Shown here: positions 15,863 through 24,455 of the stretch, piece by piece
Layout: each line of letters opens with the position of its first letter
Numbering within the stretch: position 1 is the first letter of the stretch
NCBI GenBank assembly: GCA_034660735.1
Contig: JAYEJQ010000071.1
Location: 1 to 35,248 of the forward strand
Direction: 5' to 3'
DNA length: 35,248 nucleotides
Origin: JAGLTA01 sp034660735
GTDB lineage: Bacteria; Patescibacteriota; Patescibacteriia; JAACEG01
Notes under the pieces: generated by a model
The model's database searches: none
What the model saw: the letters and a program-made list of their open reading frames with translations, nothing else
Told to the model about the DNA's origin: nothing
Translations under genes and position numbers: made by a program

Positions 15863-16004
15863 TAGACTTGTCGCATAATAACTTTTTACTGCGATTTACA
15901 TATTTTGGTCAAATTTTCCATCCCCCTTCTCGCGAGAGGTGGGATGAAATATTTGCCTCAAAATCTGAAAATCTCGCTACAAAATTTATTATGCGACAAG
16001 TCTA
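15863..16004. mobile_element. MITE-like element, copy A
   Basis: Terminal inverted repeats TAGACTTGTCGCATAATA (15863-15880) and its exact complement (15987-16004) enclose about 106 bp with no coding potential. The interior, with CTCGCGAG flanked by C and G runs, matches copy B at 35122-35248 in the opposite orientation. Such elements are normally moved by a transposase supplied elsewhere. Confidence 0.85.
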
Positions 16005-16063
16005 GTCTTTATAAATTATAATTTTTGCGAAAAATGAATTTTTTTTAACCCTGAAAAATATTC

Positions 16064-16242
16064 TAAATTAATGGGACCGTTTATTCCCCCTGATAAGGGG
16101 GTTGGGGGGTTAAATTATTTAAAAAAATTTAAAGTTCCTTTTTTAAAACCCCCTTAGTCCCCCCTTATCAGGGGGAAATCTTTTAAATAGTTAAAAATTA
16201 ATAACGCGCCATACACAATTTAATAAACGGTCCTAAATTAAT
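16064..16242. mobile_element. MITE-like element with 9-bp target duplication
   Basis: GGACCGTTTATT (16074-16085) and AATAAACGGTCC (16222-16233) are terminal inverted repeats, and both sides carry TAAATTAAT (16064-16072, 16234-16242), a likely target-site duplication. Inside, TTCCCCCTGATAAGGGGG pairs with a C-rich block ending CCCCCTTATCAGGGGGAA. No ORF is present. The 626-nt rpoC-trpE gap is made of the terminator, copy A and this element. Confidence 0.8.
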
Positions 16243-16277
16243 AGATGAGGCGCTTAGCGCTTTAAAAAATAATAATT

Positions 16278-17651
16278 ATGCCGCCAAAAATAAAATTAAA
16301 CAATAAAAAACCGATATACATTAAATTCGCGCAGAATATTGATTTTTTTGATCTGTTTAAAAAAATAGAAAAAGTTTTTGATAATTGTTATATTTTAGAA
16401 TCTCTCGGGCAAGACGGAAGCAGGTCAAGGTATCATATTATAGGTTTTGATCCAGAAGAAATTATAAGCGCGAAAAAAAATAGATTAAAAATTCAAAACA
16501 AAAATGGAAAATATATTTACGATAAAAATGTTGAAAATCCATATTACGCGTTAAGGGAAATAATGCCGCAGGAAGCGATTACTCGCCAGTACGCAGGCGG
16601 GCTGCTTGGATATTTAGGGTATGACTGCGTGAATTATTTTGAACCGAGCATTAATGTTTTACTGAATAAAAAATTTGATCAGTTTAAATTCGGCGTGTAT
16701 AAAGACGGATTAATTTATGACAAGATTACTGGGGAGATTTATTATTTTTATTTTAACAAAAATAGGTTTGATTTGATAAAAAAAATTAGTAAGGAAAAAT
16801 TTTTGCCTGTTAAAAAATTAAAAATTGATTTTGTTAAAAATACAAAAACTAAAAAAGAGTATGCTGATATTATAAGATCAGTTAAAAACGAAATATTAGC
16901 TGGAAAAATTTTTCAATCAGTTGTTGGATTTAAAACGGAATTTAATATAATGGGGGACGACATTTTAATTTACGAAAAATTAAGACGGATAAATCCGTCT
17001 CCATTTATGTATTATATTAAATTTGGCAACGAAAAAATAATCGGGGCGAGTCCAGAACTTCTTTTTAGGTTGAGGCAGAACGAGATAGAAACATTTCCTC
17101 TGGCGGGAAGCATCAAAAGAGGTAAAACAAAAAATGAGGACAAAGAGTTAGCGCGTCAGTTATTGAACGACCCGAAAGAGCGAGCCGAACATTCTATGCT
17201 TATTGATTTGCACCGCAATGATATTGGCAGGGTTGCTAAATTTGGAACCGTTAGGGTAAAAAATATTATGGATATTAAAAAATTCAGCCATATCCAGCAT
17301 ATTTCTAGTGAAGTTTCTGGGGTTATTAAAAATGGTGAAGATATGTTTTCAGCTTTGGCAAGCAATTTTCCCGCAGGCACTTTAAGCGGAGCGCCAAAAA
17401 TTGAAGCTATGAAAATTATAGATAGGGAAGAGAACGAGCCAAGAGGAGTTTATGGCGGGGCAGTAGGACATTTTGGATTTAATAATGAATGCTCTTTTGC
17501 TATTCCTATTAGATCATTATTTATTTTTGGTGAATACGCTTATACTCAAACTGGCAGCGGTATTGTTTATGATTCAAGTATAAAAAACGAATATCAAGAA
17601 ATAATAAATAAAATGGCTGCAATGCGAAAGACTTTATCTAAATTTGAATAG
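16278..17651 (+). CDS. trpE: Anthranilate synthase component I-like chorismate-binding enzyme
   Basis: 457 aa. N-terminal domain with YILESLGQDGSRSRYHIIGF (the LES motif of tryptophan feedback sites in TrpE), then the chorismate-binding domain: GASPELLFRLR, FPLAGSIKRGKTKNEDKEL, HSMLIDLHRNDIGRVAKFGT, SSEVSGVI, FPAGTLSGAPKIEAMKIID, GVYGGAVGHFGF and QTGSGIVYDSS. The Ala in PLAGS is the TrpE form, as PabB has Lys there. It turns chorismate and ammonia or glutamine into anthranilate. No glutamine amidotransferase subunit or other trp gene is in the window, so it may use free ammonia, pair with a distant partner or make a related product. Its 3' end overlaps cysK by 18 nt, tail to tail. Confidence 0.85.
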   Translation: MPPKIKLNNKKPIYIKFAQNIDFFDLFKKIEKVFDNCYILESLGQDGSRSRYHIIGFDPEEIISAKKNRLKIQNKNGKYIYDKNVENPYYALREIMPQEAITRQYAGGLLGYLGYDCVNYFEPSINVLLNKKFDQFKFGVYKDGLIYDKITGEIYYFYFNKNRFDLIKKISKEKFLPVKKLKIDFVKNTKTKKEYADIIRSVKNEILAGKIFQSVVGFKTEFNIMGDDILIYEKLRRINPSPFMYYIKFGNEKIIGASPELLFRLRQNEIETFPLAGSIKRGKTKNEDKELARQLLNDPKERAEHSMLIDLHRNDIGRVAKFGTVRVKNIMDIKKFSHIQHISSEVSGVIKNGEDMFSALASNFPAGTLSGAPKIEAMKIIDREENEPRGVYGGAVGHFGFNNECSFAIPIRSLFIFGEYAYTQTGSGIVYDSSIKNEYQEIINKMAAMRKTLSKFE

Positions 17652-18533
17652 TCCAGTGCTTAAATATTTTTCTCCGCGATCAGGGAATATTGTTACAATA
17701 TTCCCTTTATTTATTTTTTTCGCGATTTTTATCGCTGCCAGCATCGCGGCGCCGCTACTCATACCGACAAAAATTCCTTCTTGTTTTATAATTCGTCTTG
17801 CTATTTCAAATGCATCTTCGCTTTCAACAGGAATAAATTCGTCTATCTTTTTTTTATCATAAATAGCTGGCACAATAGCTTCTTCCATATTTTTTAATCC
17901 TTGAATATAGTGTTTTTTTATCGGCTCAGCGCAGATTATTTTTATTTTAGGATTATATTTTTTAAGATAAGCGCTCACGCCCATAATTGTGCCAGATGTT
18001 CCGATTGCGGAAACGAAGTAATCAATTTTTCCTTTTGTCTGCCGTAAAATTTCTTTCGCTGTTGTTTGATAATGCGCTATCCTGTTGTATTTATTTGAAA
18101 ATTGGTCAGGCGTAAAATATTTATTAGGGTTTTGTTTTATTATTTTTTTAACTTTAATAATTGCTCCGTCTGTGCCCATTTTTGCGTTTGTTAAAATGAC
18201 TTTCGCGCCGAAAGCTTGAATAGTTTTTATCCTTTCTATTGATACGGATTTACTCATAACTATTAACACTTTGTATTTTTTTACCGCGCCGATCATTGCT
18301 AATGAAATTCCAGTATTCCCAGATGTCGCTTCAATTATTGTTTTATTTTTATTTAAAGTTTTTTCTTTTTCAGCCTGCTCAATCATTTTTAATGCCACTC
18401 TGTCTTTAATGCTTCCGCCTGGATTAAATCCTTCAATTTTGGCGTAAATAGAAGTTTTTTTATTCGGATTAAGTTGATCTATTTTTACCATCGGCGTATT
18501 GCCGATTGTCTGTAAAATATTTTTATAAATCAT
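17634..18533 (-). CDS. cysK: Cysteine synthase family PLP enzyme
   Basis: 299 aa, fold type II PLP enzyme. It has IGNTPMVKI, GGSIKDR with the PLP Lys43, EATSGNTGISLA (about 68-79, substrate loop), SAIGTSGTIMG (phosphate-binding loop) and GMSSGAAMLA near the C-terminus. The family makes cysteine from O-acetylserine and sulfide, and CysM- or cystathionine beta-synthase-like relatives share these motifs. The first motif is normally SVKDR, here SIKDR. It overlaps trpE by 18 nt and follows ftsW on the minus strand by 36 nt, so it probably sits on the ftsW transcript. Confidence 0.9.
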   Translation of the reverse strand: MIYKNILQTIGNTPMVKIDQLNPNKKTSIYAKIEGFNPGGSIKDRVALKMIEQAEKEKTLNKNKTIIEATSGNTGISLAMIGAVKKYKVLIVMSKSVSIERIKTIQAFGAKVILTNAKMGTDGAIIKVKKIIKQNPNKYFTPDQFSNKYNRIAHYQTTAKEILRQTKGKIDYFVSAIGTSGTIMGVSAYLKKYNPKIKIICAEPIKKHYIQGLKNMEEAIVPAIYDKKKIDEFIPVESEDAFEIARRIIKQEGIFVGMSSGAAMLAAIKIAKKINKGNIVTIFPDRGEKYLSTGLFKFR

Positions 18534-18569
18534 AAATTATTAAAATTTAAAAATAATTGGTAATTAAAA

Positions 18570-19679
18570 TTATTTCTTTGTATATCTGCTTATATTTCCT
18601 ATTATTCCTGTTGCCGCTAAAGACATTGCGATTGACGACCCACCATAACTTACAAAAGGGAGAGTAACGCCTGTAAGCGGCATAATGCCGACCATAGCGC
18701 CGATATTAACAATGCTTTGAATTGCGAATAGGCTGATTATTCCAGCAACGGTTAAGTAAGCAAAAGTATCTCGTGATTTTTTTGCTATTTGAAATCCGCG
18801 CAAAAAAATAAATATCATTAAAATTATAAATCCAACGCTAATCACAAATCCTAATTCTTCGCTTATAATAGCAAAGATTGAATCGCCTATCACTTCTGGC
18901 AGATACGCGAATTTTTGTCGCGACTGCCCAAACCCAACCCCAAACGCTCCTCCTGAACCGATAGCTAAAAACGCTTGATTTATATGATACCCCGTTTTTA
19001 ATTTATCAATTTGCGGATTTAAAAAAACAGATAAGCGATTTTTTTGATAATCTTGCGCGAAATTCATAAAAATCAAAAATCCGGCAATACCTATTAAAAA
19101 AATAAAAAACAAGTGAGTTTTTTTCGCCCCTGCTAAAAAATATATAATTAAAGATGACATAATTATAATTATAGCAGTTCCTAAATCAGGTTGTAAAATA
19201 ACAAGCCCTGCTGACAGTCCAAGCCAAAAAATAAACGGTAAAAATCCCGTCCAAAAATTTTTAATATCCCTTTTTCCACGCTTGTCAAACCATAAAGCTA
19301 AAAAAAGAATAAAAACTATTTTCATAAATTCCGCTGGCTGGAACGAAAATAATCCTGGAATTTTAAGCCAACTTTTTGTTTCGCCGCCAGTGTTAAGTCC
19401 TGGGATAAAAACTAAAATGAGCAATATGACAGCGAACAGCATCAGTAAAGGCGTTATTTTTCTTAATATTTTATAATTTATTAATTTAAAAAATATAAAA
19501 AACAGAAATAACCCAGGAATAATTCCGTGTAATAATTGATGCTTAATAACGCCGTAACTATCGCCGTTATAATTTTGAAAAGAGAAAACAGAACTTGCCG
19601 AAATCAGCATTACTAATCCGAAAATCAGCAAAATTCCAACGGATGAAAGAAAAATGTAATCAGGGCTGTGCGATCTCAT
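18570..19679 (-). CDS. ftsW: FtsW/RodA/SpoVE-family (SEDS) glycosyltransferase
   Basis: 369 aa with about ten membrane helices. Family blocks: GLVMLISASSVFSFQNY, WLKIPGLFSFQPAEFMKI, ILQPDLGTAIIII, GSGGAFGVGFGQSRQKFAYL, PEVIGDSIFAIISEELG and PLTGVTLPFVSYGGSS. SEDS proteins polymerise lipid II glycan strands at the septum (FtsW) or side wall (RodA). The SSVFSF and SYGGSS types favour FtsW, and murD and murI lie upstream. It may be the last but one gene of the minus-strand cell-wall run. Confidence 0.92.
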   Translation of the reverse strand: MRSHSPDYIFLSSVGILLIFGLVMLISASSVFSFQNYNGDSYGVIKHQLLHGIIPGLFLFFIFFKLINYKILRKITPLLMLFAVILLILVFIPGLNTGGETKSWLKIPGLFSFQPAEFMKIVFILFLALWFDKRGKRDIKNFWTGFLPFIFWLGLSAGLVILQPDLGTAIIIIMSSLIIYFLAGAKKTHLFFIFLIGIAGFLIFMNFAQDYQKNRLSVFLNPQIDKLKTGYHINQAFLAIGSGGAFGVGFGQSRQKFAYLPEVIGDSIFAIISEELGFVISVGFIILMIFIFLRGFQIAKKSRDTFAYLTVAGIISLFAIQSIVNIGAMVGIMPLTGVTLPFVSYGGSSIAMSLAATGIIGNISRYTKK

Positions 19680-19713
19680 ATTTAGGTTAAATTAAAAAAT
19701 ATAAAAAAATTTT

Positions 19714-19858
19714 GTCATCCTGAATTTAATTCAGAATCCGTCATTGATTATCGCTAAACTATAATCAGATTAACAAATTTTGTATTTATATTTCACTAAT
19801 TTTAATCATAATATAGCAAAAAATAGAAACAGATCCCGAAATAAGTTCGGAATAACAA
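19714..19858. repeat. GTCATCCTGA-family intergenic repeat
   Basis: It begins TGTCATCCTGAATTTAATTCAG and ends with CCCGAAATAAGTTCGGAATAAC. Inside is TAATCATAATATAGCAA, a motif also found (either strand) at 25903-25918, 25972-25990 and about 35009. The 525-nt gap ftsW-MFS holds this repeat and a broken gene. Confidence 0.65.
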
Positions 19859-19898
19859 AAAATAAATTAATTTATAAAATGCTTTAATTTATTGGATT

Positions 19899-20144
19899 TT
19901 AACAGTTTTTTTTACTTCCTACAAAATCAATAATATCGACAAAATACAAAAAAATAAAATTTTCAAAATTTTCCTTTAAGGAGATTATGTCATTATAACT
20001 TATATCTCCTTATATGCCTAAATCAATATCTCCAAAATGATTTTTAGTTAAAATAGAACCATAGATGAAAAATTTCAAGTTTTTATTTTTATTGAATTTA
20101 TTAACTTTTTGCTTTATTTGTTTTAAATATTTTTCTTTAATCAT
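19899..20144 (-). pseudogene. Broken minimal nucleotidyltransferase (MNT-like)
   Basis: Minus-strand ATG at 20144-20142 opens a 44-aa frame with NLKFFIYGSILTKNHFGDIDLGI, the GS...DxD signature of minimal nucleotidyltransferases, then a TAA at codon 45 (20012-20010). The same frame continues with matching family sequence (GDISYNDIISLKENFENF, LYFVDIIDF) until a second stop at 19901-19899. So a nonsense mutation splits the domain, and the rest is lost. MNT proteins are usually paired with HEPN partners as toxin-antitoxin modules, and none is left here. Confidence 0.72.
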
Positions 20145-20204
20145 ATATTTATATTATCAAAATAGCGCAAAAAATCAATTAATTAAAGGCTGTTCAAACA
20201 TAAT

Positions 20205-21392
20205 TTATATTTCTTCTTCGATTTTATTGTCAACTAAATTGAAAGCTGGGATTAGGCCTGAAAAAATCACTATTGCTATAATTATAAATACAAATTTCAT
20301 CGGAAAAAATAAAAATAAAATTCCAGAAATAATTGAAGCGCTTATAAATCCGACAGCTCTTGATGTCCTAAAAAATTCCACTATTTCAACGTCATATCCG
20401 TCAATTCTTTTATAAAAATAAGAATCGCGCAATATTTCCAGCAGAGCCGCTCCTATTCTTGTTAAGAAAAGGACAGTCGCCCAAATAATTAAACTTGTTG
20501 AATTTATAAAAAATATGCTTAAAGTTGAAAGCCCCATTATTATAATAGCTGCAATAATCATCTCTTTTTCCCCTATTTTTTTGTCAGCTAAAAATCCAGC
20601 GGGATATTGAAGTAATATGAAAGGGATAAGCATAAGAGTAAATATAATCCCAATTTTTTCCCATTCCATACCTATGCTTCTAAGATAGAGTGGGGAATAA
20701 GCAATCATTAGACAATAAAAAAAACTCAAAATAAAAGATATATAATATATTCGCATTATATTTTTTCTTTTTAATATTTTATTATAAAGAACATGTAAAG
20801 TTATATTTGCTTTAAATCTGTGATTTACCTTCCTAAGCCCAAAAACCGCTAAAACAAACACGAGCAAAGCGATAAAAAATTGGATTAAGAAAATCGTTTG
20901 AAAACTGCTGTTTTCTAAAATTTTAACGGAAATGAATGGTCCTAAGATAAGTCCTGTATTCATTATTGTTAAATCAAGACCTCTAATTCTACCAGACATT
21001 TTGTCTCTTGAATAAGATTCTAAAATAATATCTCTAACTACAAAAGCAAGATTAAAAAAAATAATATTTATAATTAAAATAATAGCTCCTGCCCAAAATA
21101 CAGGCAGATAAGACAAAAAGAGAGCGGTTGCGGCAAATATAATCGTAAAAACAAAAAAGACGGTTGATTTGCTGAATTTTTTTATCAATTTATGTAAATT
21201 CAGAAGAATTATCAGAACAATAGCGAAAATTGCAAAATAAAAAATACTTACATTATCTTTGTTTGATACTTGCTGAAAATATGAAGATACAATATAAGCC
21301 GTGAGCGAATGCGCAAAGCCGAACAAAAAAGTTATACAGTTTATAAGCTGTATTTTTTTGCCGTCAAAATTTTCTTGATGATTATTTTTCAT
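20205..21392 (-). CDS. MFS transporter
   Basis: 395 aa with about twelve membrane helices. After helix four come SYSRDKMSGRIRGLDLTIMN (loop with an RxRG-like MFS motif) and GLILGPFISV. A later block, GFLADKKIGEKEMI, is the usual MFS loop 8-9 motif (GxLaDkxG). The substrate cannot be read from the sequence. The start overlaps the end of murI by 4 nt in ATGA form, so the two are probably coupled in translation. It could export an amino acid or drug, which is only a guess. Confidence 0.85.
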   Translation of the reverse strand: MKNNHQENFDGKKIQLINCITFLFGFAHSLTAYIVSSYFQQVSNKDNVSIFYFAIFAIVLIILLNLHKLIKKFSKSTVFFVFTIIFAATALFLSYLPVFWAGAIILIINIIFFNLAFVVRDIILESYSRDKMSGRIRGLDLTIMNTGLILGPFISVKILENSSFQTIFLIQFFIALLVFVLAVFGLRKVNHRFKANITLHVLYNKILKRKNIMRIYYISFILSFFYCLMIAYSPLYLRSIGMEWEKIGIIFTLMLIPFILLQYPAGFLADKKIGEKEMIIAAIIIMGLSTLSIFFINSTSLIIWATVLFLTRIGAALLEILRDSYFYKRIDGYDVEIVEFFRTSRAVGFISASIISGILFLFFPMKFVFIIIAIVIFSGLIPAFNLVDNKIEEEI

Positions 21393-22195
21393 AGTTTTAT
21401 TTTTTCTATATTATCCATTTTTTGATTTAAAAATTTTTCGCCAAGTATTTTAAAATCATTTACATTGCCAGTTGTATAAAATTTACAAATAGGCAAACCT
21501 GATTGATGAATTTTTAATCCTTGATATTTTCCTAAATATTTTTTAAAACTTTTAGCAACAATTTTTCCTGGATTATAAATAATGCATTTTTTAGGCATAA
21601 TTCGCCTAATGTTTTTAATTAAAATAGGATAGTGCGTGCAAGCTAAAATTAAAGTATCAATCTGTTTTATTTTTAATTCACGTAGATATTTTTTTAGAAT
21701 CATTTTTGTTTCTTTTTTTTCAATCCATCCTTCTTCAACGAGCGGAACAAGTAAAGACGCATTTTTTTGAAAAATTTTTAATTTCGGATTTAGTTTTAAT
21801 AGCTTATTAGCGTAAATATTTGATTTAATTGTCGCCTTTGTCCCAATTACGCCTACTTTTTTTATCCTATTATTTTTCACTATTTCTTCAACCAATGGGA
21901 TGATTACTCCGAGAACATTTTTATTAGGATATTTTTTAGGCAGATATTCTTGTTGTATTTTTTTTAAAGCTTGCGATGACGTTGTATTGCATGCAAAAAT
22001 GATAATTTTACAGCCTTTTGAAAACAAAAAATCTACCGCTTCTTTCGCGTAATTATAAATTATGTCTTGCGATTTTCCGCCATAAGGCGTCCGCGCGCTG
22101 TCGCCAAGATAAATATAGTTGTATTGTGGCAACTCTTTTAAAAAATATTTTAAAATTGTAAGTCCGCCAAGACCAGAATCAAAAACGCCGATCAT
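21389..22195 (-). CDS. murI: Glutamate racemase
   Basis: 268 aa, usual length. IGVFDSGLGGLTILKYF at the start, GDSARTPYGGKS (30s-40s), first catalytic cysteine in IIFACNTTSSQAL, second in LILACTHYPILI near residue 183, and the intermediate VGVIGTKATI block. It makes D-glutamate for peptidoglycan, the substrate that MurD next door joins to UDP-MurNAc-L-Ala. 68 nt downstream of murD on the same strand and overlapping the MFS gene by 4 nt. Confidence 0.95.
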   Translation of the reverse strand: MIGVFDSGLGGLTILKYFLKELPQYNYIYLGDSARTPYGGKSQDIIYNYAKEAVDFLFSKGCKIIIFACNTTSSQALKKIQQEYLPKKYPNKNVLGVIIPLVEEIVKNNRIKKVGVIGTKATIKSNIYANKLLKLNPKLKIFQKNASLLVPLVEEGWIEKKETKMILKKYLRELKIKQIDTLILACTHYPILIKNIRRIMPKKCIIYNPGKIVAKSFKKYLGKYQGLKIHQSGLPICKFYTTGNVNDFKILGEKFLNQKMDNIEKIKL

Positions 22196-22263
22196 TTTAT
22201 TAAGAATTAAGAATCAAAAACCAAGAATCTCTTGAATTGCAAAATATAAAAATATCACTCTTA

Positions 22264-23583
22264 TTATAAAATTTTTATATATTTTTTAAATAATTCCCCC
22301 CGCTCTTTGTAATTTTTAAATATTCCGAAACTGGCGCAAGCGGGGGATAGTAGAATAATATCGTCTTTTTCAGAATTATTTTGCGCTATTTTAACAGCTT
22401 TTTTCATATCATTAACTTGCAATATTCTATTTTTTAAAAATCTTGTTTTTAAAATTTCATTTTTTAATCTTTTAGTCGCTTCGCCTTTAAATAAAACAAT
22501 AAATTTAACTTTTTTCTTTATCTCTTTTGCTAATTTTTTAAAATCAGACCCCTTATCACTTCCGCCAGCTAATAAAATTATAGAATTATTAAAAGATTTT
22601 AAAGCTGTAATTGCAGCTTCGGGAGTTGTTGCGAAACTATCATTATAATATTTAATTCCTTTAATTATTTTAACAAATTCTAATCTATGTTCAAGCCCTT
22701 TAAAATTCGCAACCGCTTTTTCAATAATATTTTTTTTAATTTTTATGATTTTAGCAACTTCAACTGCCGCCGCGATATTCTCTTTATTATGCTCGCCGAT
22801 TAATCTGCTTGGTAATTTTGATTTATTAAAATATATAATTTTGCTTTCTGTTTTTGGAATTTGTAATTTTGAATTTGTGGTCTTTTTGGAGTTTGTAATT
22901 TTGAATTTGTTATTTAATATCGCGTAATTTTTCTTATTCTGATATTTTATTATATTTATCTTTGCTTCCCAATACGATTTTAATGTCTTATGATAATTTG
23001 GATTATTCGGATCAGCTGGAGCAAGATGTTCTTTTGAAAAGTTTGTGATCACCGCTATTTTTGGACTTTGCGTTAAATCTTCCAATTGAAAACTAGATAA
23101 TTCTAAAACCACCCAATCATTTTTTTTAATTTTTTGAAAAAAACTGAACATCGGAATTCCGATATTTCCGCCAAAAAATACTCGCTTGCCACTTGCTTTT
23201 ATAATCTTATAAATCAAAGCGGATGTTGTGCCTTTGCCCTTTGTTCCTGCCACGCCGATAATATTTTTTGTGGGGCATAATTCAAAAAACAGCTTTGTCG
23301 GGCTGGAAATTTTAATCCCCGCCTTTTTCGCTTTTTTAATTTCTGACAAAAATAGGGGACAACCAGCTATTCTAAAAATAATATCAAAATCAGTTAAATT
23401 TTGATAATAATTTTTATCTAAACAATATTTAATATTTTTATATTTTTTTACAATATTTTTTCGCGCGTCGCAAATCGTAATTTTACAATCTATTTTTTTT
23501 TCAATTAAAAATTCAATTAATGCTTTATTTTCAATTCCAAAACCGAGTAAACAAATTTTTTTGTTTTGTAATTTATTAATCAT
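22264..23583 (-). CDS. murD: UDP-N-acetylmuramoylalanine--D-glutamate ligase
   Basis: 439 aa. The N-terminal domain binds UDP (ICLLGFGIENKALIEFLIEK). The ATP loop is GVAGTKGKGTTSALI, followed by FFGGNIGIPMFSF and VLELSSFQLEDL. The C-terminal domain has LEHRLEFVKIIKGIKYYNDSFATTPEAA, where MurD typically has NDSKATN, and ends with LLSPACASFGIFKNYKERGELF. It adds D-Glu to UDP-MurNAc-L-Ala. A loop of about 25 residues (NNKFKITNSKKTTNSKLQ...) is encoded by a direct repeat, which is unusual for this enzyme. One base separates it from the folD stop, so the two are probably coupled. Confidence 0.95.
   Translation of the reverse strand: MINKLQNKKICLLGFGIENKALIEFLIEKKIDCKITICDARKNIVKKYKNIKYCLDKNYYQNLTDFDIIFRIAGCPLFLSEIKKAKKAGIKISSPTKLFFELCPTKNIIGVAGTKGKGTTSALIYKIIKASGKRVFFGGNIGIPMFSFFQKIKKNDWVVLELSSFQLEDLTQSPKIAVITNFSKEHLAPADPNNPNYHKTLKSYWEAKINIIKYQNKKNYAILNNKFKITNSKKTTNSKLQIPKTESKIIYFNKSKLPSRLIGEHNKENIAAAVEVAKIIKIKKNIIEKAVANFKGLEHRLEFVKIIKGIKYYNDSFATTPEAAITALKSFNNSIILLAGGSDKGSDFKKLAKEIKKKVKFIVLFKGEATKRLKNEILKTRFLKNRILQVNDMKKAVKIAQNNSEKDDIILLSPACASFGIFKNYKERGELFKKYIKIL
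22856..22910 (+). repeat. Direct repeat inside murD
   Basis: The 23-nt copies 22856-22878 and 22888-22910 differ at one base. Read on the coding strand they give the near-repeated peptides NSKLQIP and NKFKITNSKK. It resembles dispersed A/T-rich repeats accepted in frame, in a likely surface loop. Confidence 0.7.
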
Positions 23584-23584
23584 A

Positions 23585-24406
23585 TTATTTAACCATTTGT
23601 ATTTTTGCTAATTCTAAACAATTTTTTAAAAGCATCGCTATTGTTAGCGGTCCGACACCGCCGGGGACAGGAGTTATAAAGGAAGCCTTATTTTTTATAT
23701 TTTCAAAATCAACGTCGCCGACCACCTTCCCGTCAACTTTATTTATTCCAATATCAATAATAATCGCGTTATTTTTTATCATTTTTGCTTTTAAAAATTT
23801 TGTTTTTCCAATAACTATAATTATAATATCGGCTATTAAAGTTTTTTCAATTAAATTTTTATTTGTTGATTTTGCTAAAAAAATATTGCTTTTTTTTGTG
23901 TTATTTTTTATTAAAATCGCGCGTAAAGAATTAAAAAAAATCGCGCTGTTTGCGATTATAACTATTTTTTTATCGCTTAAATTTTGATTTGCTGTTTTTA
24001 AAAATTCAATTACAGATAAAACAACAGGGGATTGAACAAGTGATTTTTTGTGAAATCCGTCAATGTCTTTTTTAAAATTTATTTTTTGTATAATTTTTTC
24101 AGCATTAAATTTTTTTGGCAAAGGAAGTTGAACAATAATTCCGCTGATTTTTTCGTTTTGATTTAATAAATTTATAGTATTTAAAATTTTATTTTGAGCA
24201 ATGTTTTTTGAAAATTTGTATTTGTAAAATTTTATTCCGATTTTTTTAGCTTGTTCTTCTTTTAATTTAACATAAAGTTTTGAAGCTTGATTATCCCCAA
24301 TTAAAATAGCCGCCAAACCAGACGTTATTTTTGATTTTTTAATTTCAACTTCTGTTTCGCGATTAATTTTTCGCGCTAATTTTTTTCCATCTAAAATTTT
24401 CACCAT
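23585..24406 (-). CDS. folD: FolD-like methylene-THF dehydrogenase/cyclohydrolase, divergent
   Basis: 273 aa. LYVKLKEEQAKKIGI keeps the catalytic pattern (Y-V-x2-K), ISGIIVQLPLPKKFN, KKDIDGFHKKSL and TPVPGGVGPLTIAMLLKN follow in order. The family oxidises methylene-THF to methenyl-THF and hydrolyses it to formyl-THF. Two usual motifs are altered: the PCTP-containing loop after DGFH reads VQSPVVLSVIEFL, and the NADP-binding GRSxxVGxP block reads ANSAIFFNSL. It may be changed in cofactor use or activity. It sits between glyA and murD on the same strand, and with glyA forms a one-carbon pair. Confidence 0.85.
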   Translation of the reverse strand: MVKILDGKKLARKINRETEVEIKKSKITSGLAAILIGDNQASKLYVKLKEEQAKKIGIKFYKYKFSKNIAQNKILNTINLLNQNEKISGIIVQLPLPKKFNAEKIIQKINFKKDIDGFHKKSLVQSPVVLSVIEFLKTANQNLSDKKIVIIANSAIFFNSLRAILIKNNTKKSNIFLAKSTNKNLIEKTLIADIIIIVIGKTKFLKAKMIKNNAIIIDIGINKVDGKVVGDVDFENIKNKASFITPVPGGVGPLTIAMLLKNCLELAKIQMVK

Positions 24407-24418
24407 TTTAATTTATAT

Positions 24419-24447
24419 TGTCATCCTGAATTTAGTTCAAAATGACA
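24419..24447. repeat. GTCATCCTGA-family short hairpin
   Basis: TGTCATCCTGAA and TTCAAAATGACA form a hairpin (two mismatches) in the folD-glyA gap. Confidence 0.7.
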
Positions 24448-24455
24448 AACTTTTT

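Noticed and set aside
20065..20415. 116-aa plus-strand hydrophobic frame
   Set aside because: It is antisense to the MFS gene end and the nucleotidyltransferase remnant, both of which explain the sequence better.
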